In this document: positions 1 through 16,358 of the stretch, in pieces | How positions within the stretch are numbered: the first letter of the stretch is position 1 | How the letters are laid out: each line of letters begins with the position of its first letter | Assembly: GCA_964006375.1 (NCBI GenBank) | Contig: OZ023264.1 | Location: 173,710,295 to 173,774,294, forward strand | Length of the DNA: 64,000 nucleotides | Source: Tillus elongatus | Lineage: Eukaryota; Arthropoda; Insecta; Coleoptera; Cleridae | Reading direction: 5' to 3' | The notes under the pieces: generated by a model | Told to the model about the DNA's origin: nothing | What the model saw: only the letters and a program-made list of their open reading frames with translations | The model's database searches: none | Position numbers and translations under genes: made by a program

Positions 1-33
1 GAACTAGGACACTTAGAAATATCCGGGGCTAGT

Positions 34-122
<89 letters not shown>

Positions 123-240
123 TCAAAAAATAGTGAGCCGAGTTTAGTAAAATTTGCCTAGTACCTCCGTGTTGTAAGTGGCTTGAAAAAGTTCGTTAGC
201 CAAGAAAATTTTAGGTTTTCAGGATTTAACTATACTATAA
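1..240 (+). repeat. HLE copy, 5' end cut by window edge
   Basis: First member of the dominant repeat family. It enters the window in the conserved 5' arm (GAACTAGGACAC, then ATCCGGGG), passes a (TA)n array at about 38-118 and continues into the right arm (CACTCAAAAAATAGTGAGCC, later GTTCGTTAGCCAAGAAAA). Order and spacing match the other plus-oriented copies. No coding capacity is seen; any frame across the array encodes only repeated Ile-Tyr. Confidence 0.75.
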
Positions 241-1231
241 CCTATATAGTAGAAACAATGTACCATGTTTCATTCAAATAACAATATTGTTTCAAAATGT
301 CCTACCATTTTGGGCAAATAAACTTAAAATGTTTCCTGGCCAACGAACCTTATAGGTTAGTAGCAAATTGAGCTATTCAAATTTGAAGCATTTAATGAGA
401 ATTCGCTACCATAGCACACTAGCTGCGTCCCGAAACTCTTTTCTTACAAACCTGCATAATATTTCGATTACAAAAATAAATAAAAATTTTATCACCAACA
501 ACTTATGGGCCACTTTGCGATCGTAAAAATAATTTTGTAAGATATAGCTCAAGACACCCTATAATTAACGTATAGATACATTTTTTCTCGTAGGTTGTAT
601 AATAACGATGGGGCTTTATTGATTTTTGACGAAAATTCGCTTAAAATTATACCGTATTGAACGATAGACTCTATTGCTTAACCTACTGCCACAGCATCAG
701 AAAAATAATTAAAATGATGATGATATTTGAAATGAATTTTCTTAAAACACTCGAGTAAAATGAAGCACAATGACGGTTGAAGCTGAAACTTAACCCTTTG
801 TAAAACACATTTCTTTTGACATTTTTTCTACATAACCCGTATTAGTTTCAGGTTCTTTCCCTAAATGTTTCCAATTTTGACGTTTGAGATCGCCACTTTG
901 ACGTATTAGTTTCAGGTTCTTTGCCTAAATGTTGCCAAATTTGACGTTTCAAATCGCGACGCTTTGAGGAAAACCCCATTTTTTTTGTCGGTACATGCCT
1001 GTAACTTTTTTCTCTAGGTTTTGGCACATTATTTACAGTTTATTATATAAAACAGCGTACCAAATTTGGTTGCCATTATTTTCCTATTTCCGGAGATCAA
1101 AAATTTTCCGAAAGTAAGCACAAAATTTTCCTGGAAAACCGGGCCACTTTTTCTGGCTAACGAACTTATGCAAGCTACTTACAAAAGGAAGGTACCCACG
1201 AAATTTCATCAAAGTCGACCCATTATATTTT

Positions 1232-2689
<1,458 letters not shown>

Positions 2690-2814
2690 ACTTAAAACTG
2701 ACCCAGGATATGTGTTCTAAGGGGGCCTACTTCGCGTTCATTTGAAGAAATTTTTTCAAAAAAGTCTCGTTCTCCTTATTAGTGATTTTTAGAAGAAAAT
2801 TTACTAAAAAGCTA

Positions 2815-2979
2815 TGTTAACCAAATTTGGTACGTAGGTTAACATTATAAAAAACAAACTATATATCAAAATTTAGATCTCTATGTTACAAGAAACATAC
2901 ATTTTAAGCATTTAATAAAGAAAGCGTTTGGTGACACATCATTTCTATGCAAATTCACTACCATCACACCCAGACTTTT
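2815..2979 (+). repeat. HLE 3'-end fragment
   Basis: Shares the order of motifs seen at 51180-51313: a region with AAACTATATATCAAAATTTA, then CTATGTTACAAGAAA, then GCAAATTCACTACCATC and the terminal CACCCAGACTTTTG. Only the 3' end of a short HLE subfamily is present. The SINE downstream inserted a few bases beyond its end. Confidence 0.6.
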
Positions 2980-2992
2980 GTAAATTATTTTG

Positions 2993-3356
2993 AGAGCCTC
3001 GGTGGTTCAGGGGTAGGAACGTGTCCCTCTGAACCGAAGGGTACTGGGTTCGATCCCAGGGTTCTCCTCTCACTTTTTCAGTACCAACTGTAACATTAAT
3101 ATCAACCGAGGTTCTGGCATTGTATTTGAGTAAGTTGAATGTCTGCACGTTCTGACCTTCGGAGGGGGCGAAAATCCGTCTGTCCCGTGTCCATGCGATG
3201 TTGGGCACGTTAAATATCCCTACCCTTATTACAGAAAGTCAGGGGTTCGGCAAGATTTCCAGGATAGTGAGGTGAAACTGCTCCCTGGCGTCAGTGATTG
3301 GCCATAGTCGCGGAATTAGGCCGACGTAAAGGAAGAAAACACACACACACACACAC
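2993..3356 (+). mobile_element. tRNA-derived SINE with (AC)n tail
   Basis: The first 75 bp look like a tRNA with internal Pol III promoter boxes: A-box-like TGGTTCAGGGGTAGG and B-box GGTTCGATCCC. A unique body of about 250 bp and a 3' (AC)n tail follow. An 11-bp target-site duplication, AAATTATTTTG, flanks it at 2982-2992 and 3357-3367, which proves target-primed insertion. A diverged second copy lies at 18968-19303. Such elements are mobilised by a partner LINE; none in the window clearly shares its tail. Confidence 0.9.
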
Positions 3357-3367
3357 AAATTATTTTG

Positions 3368-3837
3368 GTTTTGATAGAGGTGTACTTCAAATACTGGTTC
3401 CTTTAACAATATCGTAGTAAGTAACATAAAACTAATAAGTACAAATTTAAGTGAACTATATAAATGTTTTGTAAAGGCACTAAACAATTTGACAATAAAA
3501 CATGACGAAGTAATTGGAAACAAGGTCCAAGCTGCTTGTCAACACGATGGTCGATGTGTATGAAGAGGTCGACTCATATTTCAAATGTGGATAAATCCAT
3601 CTATCACTGAATTGTCGGGGTCTTCTATTTTTGTTAATTGTCGACGTAATGACTCATGCAACTAGCAAGAGTGAGCAACTCAATTCTCTAGTTAATGAAC
3701 GCTGCATCAAGAAGATTAATGCCGTTATGATAGGAAGCGAGCATGACAGCCTGTAAACAACAATAGAAGGATTGAATGCAGACGTGGCCGTTTTATTTTG
3801 ATCGATTCTCTCGTGTCGTACTAGCGTATTGCCGTTA
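3368..3837. other. no recognised feature
   Basis: Unassigned sequence between the SINE duplication and the next HLE hairpin. No convincing reading frame, RNA gene or repeat was recognised. Confidence 0.4.
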
Positions 3838-3958
3838 TTAGTGAATTTTCTTTTAAAAAATTCACTAATGAGATCGCGAATTTTGAAAAAATTTCTTCAA
3901 ATGAGCACTATTTAGGACCCCTAGAACCCAAATCCCAGGTTGGTTTCAGACTTTATAT

Positions 3959-4053
<95 letters not shown>

Positions 4054-4370
4054 TATATATTTATGTGTCACACGGCTAACTCAAAAAATAACGGACCGAT
4101 TTTGATAAAACTCGGTGAGTGCCTTCCTTTCGCAAGTAGCTTCGACAAGTTCGTTATCCAGAAAAATCTGACTAGTTTTTCCTGGAAAATTTTGCGTTAT
4201 CTTTCGGAAATTTTTATATCTCCGGAAATAACAAAGTTAGGGCAACCATATTGGGTACAAGGATTTATATCATAAAAAGAAAACCATGCACCAAAATTTG
4301 AATCTCTACGTTAAAATCAAAAAAAAAGGAATCAGCTTTTAAGTTTTTCTTCGTAAAACGTCAAAAAAAA
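3838..4370 (+). repeat. HLE copy, lacks 3' module
   Basis: Starts with a clear hairpin (TTAGTGAATTTTCTT with its complement AAAAAATTCACTAA), then the 5' arm (AAATGAGCACTATTTAGG), a (TA)n array at about 3961-4050 and the right arm (CACACGGCTAACTC, GACCGATTTTGAT). It runs directly into the opposite-strand copy at 4374, so the two are arranged tail to tail. Confidence 0.75.
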
Positions 4371-4373
4371 CTC

Positions 4374-4818
4374 TGGACGCAGCAAGTGCGTTATGGTAGT
4401 GAATTTTTATTAAATGCTTCAAATTTGAATAACTCAATTTTCTATAAATTTATAAAGTTTAATTTTGATATGTAGTAAGGTCTTTCAGAGGGCAAGATAT
4501 TTACCAAATTTTATTAAAACAACTTTGTAATTTTTGGGGAAAAAATTTTTTTCGAAAGAAAATTTAAAATTTGAATAAGTCAATTTTCGATAAACTTTGA
4601 AGGTTGAATTTTGGTACTTAGTAAGGTCTCCTGCAAGGCAACATATATAGTAAATTACATTAAAACAGCTTTGTTATTTTCGGAGACAATTTTTTTTTTT
4701 GAAAGAAAACTCAAAATTTTCCCGGAAAACCCCCATCTGATTTTCCTGGATAACTAACTCATCCAATCCACTATTCATTGAAATCGGTTAATTATTTTTT
4801 AAGTTATTAGACGGATAC

Positions 4819-4914
<96 letters not shown>

Positions 4915-5052
4915 ATATAAAAATTGAAACTGACCCCGGATATGGGTTCTAGGGGTCCTAGTTCGCGCTCATTTGAAAAATTTTTTTGCAAAGTCTCACC
5001 ATCGATCCCTCTCTAATAGTGATTTTTTTTAAAATAAAAATTCACTAATAAT
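4374..5052 (-). repeat. HLE copy, reverse, short subfamily
   Basis: Begins with the 3' end in reverse (GGACGCAGCAAGTGCG, then TTATGGTAGTG) and ends with the 5' hairpin (TAGTGATTTTTTTTAAAAT and ATTCACTAA) near 5052. It has a (TA)n array at about 4831-4911. Its 3' region differs from the long type: two tandem blocks each begin AATTTGAATAA and contain AGTAAGGTCT, defining a subfamily shared with 5585-6257 and 8375-8885. Confidence 0.75.
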
Positions 5053-5584
5053 CTCTGATGTAAATGCAATTCAAACGTAAATAATAAAACAAATGAATAT
5101 TTGCATCTGTAGTTGATTACTACATGCATTTTGCTTTTGTTTCTGAAGAAGCCACATTTAACGAAACGGTACATATAATTATATAGAGTGAATATCGTAA
5201 TAATTTGTTTTATTACTATATAATTATATAAATATTTCCCTTCATTATTTAAATTCTTAAAATTAGAATACAATAACAGCCTAAGATTCTTGCCTTTAAC
5301 TTAAAAGGAAGGGATGTGTATTGTTGATTAAAACTGACTGTCCATTAGGCACGTAATCGCATAACTTCCATGATTTTTCTTTTGGACGCAAGCGATATTA
5401 GATCTTATTCATGTGCCAATACCAATACCGACCTGAAGCGATCGCCAGACGCCACATGCATTACACTATACTAAACAAAACTTAAACACTGCCACTGCCT
5501 ATTCTCTCATGTGATCCTGATACTAGAGACGTGAAAATCGTTTCGTCGTTTCTACGATTTCTGTGGTAAAAACTTCATGTTAAA
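5053..5584. other. no gene; weak PLE-like segment
   Basis: Mostly unrecognised. At 5143-5166 the string CTGAAGA is followed 13 bases later by GAAACGG, reminiscent of the PLE hammerhead core, but the intervening bases do not form a good stem II and no stem I is visible. It is therefore not called as a ribozyme. Confidence 0.35.
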
Positions 5585-6257
<673 letters not shown>

Positions 6258-6500
6258 AAAATCGCAATCCAAAACGTCAAAATTGACACGTTCTAAATAA
6301 AGAACTTGAAACTAACATTATGGGGGATGTAGCAGAAATTTTGGAAGAAGTCTCTTCTATAAAGCCCTAAGTTTCAGCTTCAGCCACCATTATCCTTCAT
6401 TCTACTTAAATATTAGCAGAAAATGCATTTCAAATAGACCCTTTTTCTGATGCTTTAGCTGTGGTTTCAACTATAGGGTTATAATACATCAAGAAAACCT
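6258..6500 (+). repeat. HLE middle-region fragment
   Basis: Matches the internal part of long HLE copies (compare 12640-12870): CAAAATTGACACGTTC, AAGAACTTGAAACTAA, TTTCAAATAGACCC and a GATGCTTTAGCTGTGG block. It has no ends of its own. The next block in this order resumes beyond the palindrome, so the palindrome probably interrupts one HLE. Confidence 0.6.
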
Positions 6501-6636
6501 TTGTACTTACCCCTTGTTAAGCACATTGCGCGCACGAAGCACTGTGAGATTTGGCATAGTTAAAGTGCATATAAACAAGGAGAGCAGAAAGATAAAATGT
6601 TTGTATAATATGTGATTGATAGATTAAACATTGCTT

Positions 6637-7022
6637 TCTTCTAATTAAACGAGCGTCTCGCGACAGTAAAATCTTTGATGAGTTTTTTGTCGTTTTAACG
6701 AAACAAAAGACTTCCTTGACTGTGCTGTGTACACACAATCCTCCAAACTGACCTGCCCTGACATCAGTTTACCTAATCAAAAGCAAAAAGAAGTTAAAAG
6801 GCAAAGGAAAAGTTTATTATGCTCACATAACCTTGATTTATGGCAGGGTTGATTTTCCTTCTTCTTTTAGCTTTTAGTTAGGCAAACTGATGTCAGGGCA
6901 GGTCAGAAAAGTCTGTTGGTAGGATTTTATGTAAGATTATCTTAGGGAGGTCTTTTATTTCGTTTAAACAACAAAAAACTCATCCAAGTTCTTACTGTCG
7001 CGAGACGCTCGTCGAATTGGGG
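6637..7022. repeat. large imperfect palindrome (foldback)
   Basis: The outer arms share CGCGAGACGCTCG and AAAACTCATC in inverse orientation. The inner arms at 6748-6776 and 6878-6906 are complementary over 29 bp with one mismatch (core TGACCTGCCCTGACATCAG). The loop is about 100 bp and A-rich. A related single arm occurs at 29411-29605 inside a LINE fragment. Short frames here only reflect the arms. It could be a foldback element or two head-to-head insertions of one unit. Confidence 0.75.
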
Positions 7023-7084
7023 AGTAGGATTGATTCCCAGTGTGACGGGTAATATATTCATGTCAATGTATGGTCGAACATAAC

Positions 7085-7945
7085 AGTTATGGGGAGTTAA
7101 AGAAAAAAAATTTGGAGTTTTCCTCAAAACGTCAAAGTCGCAATTTGAAACGTCAAAATTGGTAATGTTTAGGCAAAGAACGTGAAACAAATGCGAATTG
7201 TAAAAATAAAATCTTCGAAGAAGAGTGTTCTGCAAACCCTTAAGTTTCAGATTCAACCATCATTGCCCTTCATTTTACTAAAATATTTACAAAATATCCA
7301 TTTCAAATAGACCCTTTCTCTGGTACTTTGGCTGTCGGTTTAGTTAAGTTGATGCTTTCGCTGTCGGTTTAGTGAAGTTTGTGGTTTAACGGTATATAAT
7401 TTTTAGCGAATTTTCGTAGAACAAATTCGTTAATGCATTTTAGCATGTTTTATCGAAATATGATGCATGTTTGTAAGAAATAAATCTGGGCGCTGTAAGT
7501 GCGTTTTGGTAGCAAATTTTCATTAAATCCTTCAAATTTCAATAACTCGATATGCTATTAACGTAAGTTTATTTTAGTTAGGAAACCAACATTTAACTTT
7601 ATTTTTGGAAAATTTTTGTATGAACGCAGCAAGGGCGTTTCGGTTGCGAATTTTCATTAAATGTTTCAAATTTCAATAACTCAATTTGCTACTAACCTAA
7701 GGTTCATTGGCTAGGAGACCATTTTTCTCGGATACATTTAAAGTTTAGTTTCGGAATATTGTTGTACATTTTCAAATAATTATTTTGATAAAATATGGTA
7801 CATTGTTCCTACTATATAGGTTACACTGGTAACCAAATTGATGCCTGCTCGCATTAGAGCGATATATTTGTAATTAAAAACATTTTTATGAAAATTCACT
7901 TCCATAACGCACCTGCTCCGTCCAGAGTTTTTTTTTTATCAATTG
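7085..7945 (+). repeat. HLE 3' half with duplicated palindromic module
   Basis: Middle-region motifs (CTCAAAACGTCAAAGTCGC, TTTAGGCAAAGAACGTG) lead to two successive starts of the 3' palindromic module at about 7487 and 7621 (GCGCTGTAAGTGCG and AACGCAGCAAGGGCG). The end near 7945 is the inverse hairpin ATAACGCACCTGCTCCGTCC. The mirror copy at 54690-55904 contains the same GTCAACTTAACTAAACC variation, so both descend from one subfamily. Confidence 0.7.
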
Positions 7946-8374
7946 CTGAAATTCAAGAGCTCAGCCCGTTGCATAATATGTTTGGATGTAAGAGATGAAG
8001 AATATGTTAAAAGGTAACATTCTAAGCTATTACAGTTTAAAAGAAGTTTCCTAGAGCTCAATATAATAAAATTGGTATGGAATTTTGTTAAAAATAAATA
8101 AAAATAGCTAAAAAGTAAACACGTATTAAATACAGACGTGGAGATTATTTCTCTGGCTTCAAGGTTCGTTTTCTTTTTCTTTTCTGTAACCGGTTTAGTT
8201 GTTTAATTACAGCATTATACAGCAGAACATTGAATTGATTTATACATATTCATTATATATACTAATAAAAATCAGTTGCTAGGTTATGGCATTTTGATCA
8301 AAAAACTATTTAAGAAACAGAAATAAGGTAAAAATGAAAAACGACGTGTTCAAAATGTCTACGTCATGTGCATC

Positions 8375-8885
<511 letters not shown>

Positions 8886-9049
8886 TAATATCAATACATC
8901 AGACGCTGCACAACGAAAATATCGACACAGATTAATCTATTGTCTTATTACAAGTTTTCAAATATATTTAGACGTATTTTGTTTCGAGTGTTTAATTAGA
9001 AATAAGAACTTCCAAGAAAGGGGAATCCATTAGATTAGGTTTTTCATTT

Positions 9050-9300
9050 AAAACAATATAGCTAGTTTCGTGCATGTGCTTTTCTACTACTAAAGCTTCA
9101 AAATAATTTAGTTCGCGTTTTCCATTGCAACAATGTAGTGGCTCTATGCGGTTATTTAGTATGGGTCTATGTTGAATATCAATAATATATTTTGCAGCGT
9201 CGTTATTTCTAGGTGCAAAAATATGTTATGTGTATCTGGTATTAAAATTTCTAAAAGTTTAACCGATGTAGGTAGCCCCACGCGCTACTGTTGTACTTGT
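9050..9300 (-). pseudogene. PLE GIY-YIG endonuclease fragment
   Basis: Minus-strand translation gives TYIG, then RNFNTRYT, an H, PRNNDAAKYIID and QHRPILNNRIEPLHC, and ends in ELNYFEAL. This is the YIG...R...H...N pattern of the GIY-YIG nuclease domain carried at the C-terminus of Penelope-like reverse transcriptases, which nicks DNA for target-primed insertion. Several stops break the frame and the reverse transcriptase is absent. It parallels the cleaner frame at 24763-24987. Confidence 0.65.
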
Positions 9301-9320
9301 GTCAAGATACGTGATTTTTC

Positions 9321-9663
9321 TTTCGGGTTAAATAAATAGTAAATAAACTTCAACACACTGTCGCACAATTTGCATCAGCCAAACCTCTAGAAATTTTATT
9401 ACAGTCTGTACAATATCTGTTGAGATAGAATTCCAAGAAGACTCCGGTGTCAGTTTCTAGGCAGTAAGCGTATTAGACACCCCAAGTTGACCGAAAGACA
9501 GCGACGGCGTGGAGTTCACCATAGCAGCTTGCAAGTTGCAGGTTTTGTAGCTAAAAATGCGTTTTTCTTCGTAAGTGCATCGTCCTGTTCATTTTCATTG
9601 TTATTTTTTATTACTACTGTACTGTAAAAGAAATAAAAAACACATTTTAATCCAAAACTCTCC

Positions 9664-9668
<5 letters not shown>
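9321..9668. other. no recognised gene
   Basis: AT-rich sequence upstream (in PLE orientation) of the GIY-YIG remnant. It may be more degraded PLE body, but no domain could be read. Confidence 0.35.

Positions 9669-9758
<90 letters not shown>
9669..9758. repeat. (TA)n microsatellite
   Basis: About 45 TA units without the HLE arms at either end. It is either an orphaned array or one whose flanks have diverged. Confidence 0.95.
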
Positions 9759-9761
<3 letters not shown>

Positions 9762-9822
9762 CCTGCTGCGGTAAATTGTTACACTAGTTCTGTTAATAGG
9801 ACTTTATTAGCTTGTTCTCATC

Positions 9823-10101
9823 TTGGAACTCTATCTTAACAAAAATCCTACGGACTGTGGGAAGGAACATATTTCTACACCTAGAAATAACCATGCTAAC
9901 AAATCTACATTTGCAAAACATATCATTGATACTCAACATGGACACGCAGTAAATAACTATATATACCTCCTACATTTTTGTAATGACAAGCGCAAACTTA
10001 ATTTATTTGTAGCTTTAGAAGCAAATAAAGCACATACACGCCAACAGGCAACTTGCTTTAAATGTATCAATTTATCTGGTGAAAACGCAAAAATAACATG
10101 A
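9823..10101 (+). pseudogene. PLE GIY-YIG endonuclease fragment
   Basis: The plus-strand frame contains KEHISTPRNNHANKSTFAKH, then IIDTQHGHAVNNYIY and NDKRKLNLFVALEANKA. It is closely related to the minus-strand frame at 24763-24987 (KEHISAFRNNHADKSTFAKH). This is the C-terminal half of the PLE GIY-YIG domain; the GIY/YIG strands and the reverse transcriptase are missing upstream, where a TA array lies. It lies in the opposite orientation to the neighbouring PLE remnant at 8100-9320, echoing the inverted PLE arrangement at 41.7-43.4 kb. The family assignment rests on the R/KEH...N...H pattern. Confidence 0.6.
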
Positions 10102-10286
10102 AACAATATAACATATTTCCGTAGAGAATGAACCTCCAAATTCAAATGTGTAATAATATACAAGGTGTTTTATTTGAAAAAGTGAAATTATGGTTGTTTG
10201 AAGTTTCTTAAAAATAATAATGTTTTAGGGGCATTCTGTCTAATTTTCTCAGTAACTGTCAACTGCTTGAGATCAAGCAATAGAAA

Positions 10287-10289
<3 letters not shown>

Positions 10290-10376
<87 letters not shown>

Positions 10377-11452
10377 ACACCGATAACTCAAAAAATAATA
10401 GGCCCATTTTGATCAAATTTGATAACTACTTTTCTTTTGCAGGTGGCTTAGATACTTCGTTAACCAGGAAAATCGGCCTGGTTGTTTCCGGAAAATGTTG
10501 TGTTTTCTTTCGAAAAATGTTTATATCTCCGGAAATAACAAAAAGGGGCACCCAAATTCGGTAGGCGGGTTTATATCATTAAATGTAAATTAAGCTATCC
10601 GTGTAAGTTGACAGACAAAAAAGTTATGGGCATTTTAAGAAAAAAAAGGGGTTTTCCACAAAATCGCGATTTAAATGTTGAAATGGGCAACATTTAGGCA
10701 AAGAACCTGAAACTAATACGGGTTATATAAAGAAAATGTCTCAAGAAGAATGTTTTAAAGACCCTGAAGTCTTAGCTTCAGCCGTCACTGTCCTTCATCT
10801 TACTGAAATATTTCCAGAAAATTCATGTCAAATAGACCCTTTCTGTGATGCTTTTGCTGTAGGTTTAGCCATAAAGTCTACCGTATAATGGTATATAATT
10901 TTTGGCGAATTTTCGTAACAAATAAATAAAGATTAATATATTCGTTATGTATGCATTAATTATAGGGTGTCTTTAGCTATATATTGAACTACTATTTTCA
11001 CAATCACACGGTGGCCCATAAGTCATTGGTGATATAAATTTTCTTTTTTTTTAATCGAACATGCCTTATGTTATTGCATTTTTGCATTTTCCATCGAAAT
11101 ATAATGCATGTTTGTAAGAAAAGAAATTTGGGACGCAGCCAGTGCGTTATGGAAGCGAATTTTCATTAGATGCTTCAAATTTGCATTGCTCAACTTTCTA
11201 TTAACCTATACGGTTCCTTGACCGAGAAATCAGTTTTTTCGGAAACATTTTAAGTTTGCTTTCGGAAATTTTTGTACATTTGCCAACAATCAAGTTATTT
11301 TTATGAAACATGGCACAATGTTTCTACTATATAGGTTATACTGGCAACCAAATTTGATGCCTGCTTTCTGTAAAAAAAATAATATTTGCTATTAAAAACG
11401 TTTTAATGAAAATTCACTAACATAACACACTTGCTGCGTTCAGACTTTTTAA
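10290..11452 (+). repeat. long HLE copy without its 5' arm
   Basis: Begins at a (TA)n array (10290-10373), then GTCACACCGATAACTC, the middle region (CACAAAATCGCGATTTAAAT, CAACATTTAGGCAAAGAACC) and a 3' palindromic module opening at about 11128 (GGGACGCAGCCAGTGCG) and closing at about 11452 (ACACACTTGCTGCG). The sequence left of the TA array is not HLE; it starts AAGGTGTTTTATTTGAAA and resembles 11570-11610, suggesting another element's end abuts the array. Confidence 0.72.
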
Positions 11453-11914
<462 letters not shown>

Positions 11915-12061
11915 TCAATGTAGAGAAAAAAAGGGTTTACAAATTTGGATCATTTAAAAAGAAAATTCGAAAGTCGTCACCTCTTTAAGGGGGATTTCTT
12001 TTGGTGAAACTTTGCTAATGATAGAGACAAAACCTAATAAGTGACATTTTATAATGCAGTA

Positions 12062-13466
<1,405 letters not shown>

Positions 13467-13782
13467 AAGGGATTGGCCAAGACGCTTGACGCCAGTCACT
13501 AATACTTATTAAATTCAACAACGGTACAATTTTGTTACAGAATTTATCTTCTCCAGCTTCTCTGTATTTCTTTGTAAACAGAAGCATCTGCTAGTTGTCT
13601 TGAGTAAATTACAGTTCACTTAAGCTGAGCACTGAGCTAATGCATTGTGAGGATTTGCTTAAATATCGGAGCATAAGCAAACAACATTATTAAAACAATG
13701 TCTCCGTGAAACAGAAGCCTTATAAAATAGGAAACACATTGTCAAAATGAAATTATAATGCCGATTAAATATTATTAATATA
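13467..13782. other. no recognised feature
   Basis: Unassigned sequence between an HLE end and the TA array that hosts the next transposon. Confidence 0.4.
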
Positions 13783-13784
13783 CG

Positions 13785-13893
<109 letters not shown>

Positions 13894-14279
13894 ATGGTGC
13901 ATTGAAAAACGAAACAGACCGATATGCGTCCAGAGAAATTTTTTTCTAAGAAACGCTGAAACACGTTAATCTTCATATTGAGGGGTACATGTTTTGACAT
14001 AACACTTAACTTTGTCATATCAACCCCTTACGGGTGGTGATAACAACCCTTATATTTTAAATAGGGAACATGGGTCTAGTGTTACATCATTTGAAAGCTA
14101 TTTCTTTTATGAATTCAGCACACAATTTTTTGGAAGTTTTATCAAGTCGTTTAAAAATTATTTACAGTTGAAGATGCAAAAACGTATAGATAAAAGAGTT
14201 GAAATAATTACTACCTTTTCAAAAACGATGACTGTGCCAACCGTACCGCAGATTTGTTTAATGAACGACATCTGAACAG

Positions 14280-15231
14280 ACATGTTAACAGAAAATACAT
14301 TTTGGAGTTAGTTGCAAAGTTTTGACAAAGCGGTTCAGTAGCCAACAAAAAACGAGATCCTGAACGTGAATTTGACTACGACCAAACTTTGAGCACGAGA
14401 AAATTGGCCACTGTTTCAAACATCAAAAGAATAACTATTCAGCAAATCTTGAAGCATCATAAACTTCACCCGTACAAAATTAATCTTGAATGAAGATGAT
14501 TTTGATCGGCGGCTGGAGTTTTGTGAAGTTATGACTGCACGAATAGCTGATAACGGAAACTTTCTGTTTAATATCTGTTTTTCAGACGAGTGTACGTTTT
14601 TATTAAACTCTACAGTCAATCGTCATAATTTTATTAAACTCTACAGTCAATCGTCATAATTGTCGTTGTTGGGCAGATAAGAATCCAAGACATTTCCACA
14701 CTCAAACTCCACAGAAATTGAATGTCTGGACTGGCATTTTTGGAGACCGTTTAATCGGACCAATTTTTCTTGATGGCAATTTGAGTGGCGAAACGTATTT
14801 GGAGTTGCTAGAAGATATCGTTTACCCTCTACCAATTAACATTGTTGAAAATGATGATCGCTATCAAGAAAACCAATTAGAGTTTCAACAAGATGAAGCT
14901 CCTACGCATTTTTCACAGCGTGTTAGGGTGGTTTTGAATAAATAGTTTCCAGAGCAATAGATTGGGCGCAGAGGTGCTATTAAGTGGCCCCCTAGATCAC
15001 CGGATTTAACTCTTTTAGACTTCTTTCTATGTGGCCATTTAAAGAGTAAAATTTTCACAACAGAACCGGAGTCTCTGGAAGAATTACGACGACGTATTGT
15101 TGAATAATGCCGTCTAATAACTCCACAAATGCTCCAGAATGTCAGAGCTCGTTTTGAACAAAATTTGTACTTTTGCATGGAAGCTGGTGGTCAACAATTT
15201 GAACACATACTTAACCGAATAAACATTTTTT
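14280..15231 (+). pseudogene. DDE transposase of the 13.9-kb element
   Basis: Fragments in several frames give the Tc1/IS630 order: an N-terminal recognition region with ATVSNIKRITIQQILKHH, the first acidic block FSDECTF, then NVWTGIFGDRLIGPIF, the second block FQQDEAPTHFSQRV, the third block PRSPDLTLLDFFLCGHLKS, and a C-terminal MEAGGQQFEHIL. All three catalytic Asp positions remain recognisable, but there are stops (after VVLNK near 14943, and others) and at least one frameshift. A 31-bp tandem duplication at 14601-14662 is one direct cause of frame loss. The live enzyme would act on the flanking TIRs at TA. The copy is non-autonomous. Confidence 0.8.
14601..14662 (+). repeat. 31-bp tandem duplication inside transposase
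   Basis: Two adjacent near-identical 31-bp units, each starting TATTAAACTCTACAGTCAAT. Because 31 is not a multiple of three, this shifts the frame between the first DDE block and the WADKNPRH segment. Confidence 0.95.
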
Positions 15232-15616
15232 AACGTTTGGTTTTCTTTTTTAGTTTTTTAACGAAAAATTGACTAATCAGTGCATTTCTTATCACAATGA
15301 ATGCGATACGTTCTTGCAAGTCCAACTGTAAATAATTTTTAAACGAGTTAATAAAACTTGCAAAAGAATTAGTGTGCTGAATTAAGAAAAGAAAGAGTTT
15401 TCAAATGATGTAACACTCGACCCATGTTCCCTATTTAAAATATAAGGGTTGTTATCACCACCCTTAAGGGGTTGATGTGACAAGGTTGAGTTTTGTGTCA
15501 AAACATGTCCCCCTCAATATTAAAATTGACGTGTTTCAGCGTTTCTTAAAAAAAATTCTCTGGACGCAAATCGGTCTGTTTCGTTTTCAATGCCCCACCT
15601 GTATGTGAAAATGTGA

Positions 15617-15689
<73 letters not shown>

Positions 15690-15690
<1 letters not shown>

Positions 15691-15966
15691 CTGTCCAAAC
15701 ACTTGCGTGTCAAACTCAAACATCGGATACTAGACGTGATTCTTTATCGATTCAACCCAATTTAACTCAATCCAAGATTGCTTAATGAGTGCTTTACCAG
15801 TTACCAATATCTTGAGATATATATAGATAAATTGGAATTGTCCCCGGCTATGGATTCTAGCGGCCCCAGTTCGCGTTCATTTGAAGAAATTTATTGCATG
15901 AAACTTCAGAAATGAAAAAAAGGATAATAAAAAATTATCAATATTTTCAGATGAGGCAACAAAAAA
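15690..15966. other. mostly unassigned, with HLE 5'-arm scrap
   Basis: At about 15818-15895 a short ATATATAG tract is followed by GGAATTGTCCCCGGCTATGG and GTTCGCGTTCATTTGAAG, a diverged HLE 5' arm in reverse. The remainder is unrecognised. Confidence 0.5.
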
Positions 15967-16358
15967 AATTCGGGACGCAGCAAGTGCATTATGGTAGCGA
16001 ATTTTCGTTAAATGCTTCAGATTTTCATAACTCAATTTTCCATAAATACACGAAGTAAAATTTTCGCGTGTCGTAAATTATTTGTATGGGCAATATACAC
16101 CAACCAAATTGTATCAAAATGGCTTTGTTACTTTTTGAGATACAATTTTTTTTTCGTAGAAATCAAATTTTTTTTAGAAAAACTGGTCCGATAGGGCTCG
16201 CTAAGGAAGACATCCAAGCTATTGATAAAAGAAAGATTTTTGCCAAGTTTCGTCAAAATTGATCAATCACTTTTTGGGTTATCGGTTGGATATATATATA
16301 CATATATATAAATTCAAACTGACGCTGGATATGGGTTCTATGGGGCCTAGTTCCCACA

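Noticed and set aside
2945..3208. 87-codon minus-strand frame, and the similar one at 19009-19296
   Set aside because: Both are antisense translations of the SINE body.
3340..3356. (AC)n, with 51988-52016 and 55800-55849, as CRISPR-like or regulatory repeats
   Set aside because: They are simple CA microsatellites: a SINE tail in one case and compound HLE arrays in the others.
5143..5170. CTGAAGA...GAAACGG as a hammerhead
   Set aside because: The bases between do not form a stem II and no stem I complementarity was found.
6517..6738. 73-codon minus-strand frame
   Set aside because: It covers an arm of the palindrome and reappears in the other arm and at 29.4 kb; repeat shadow.
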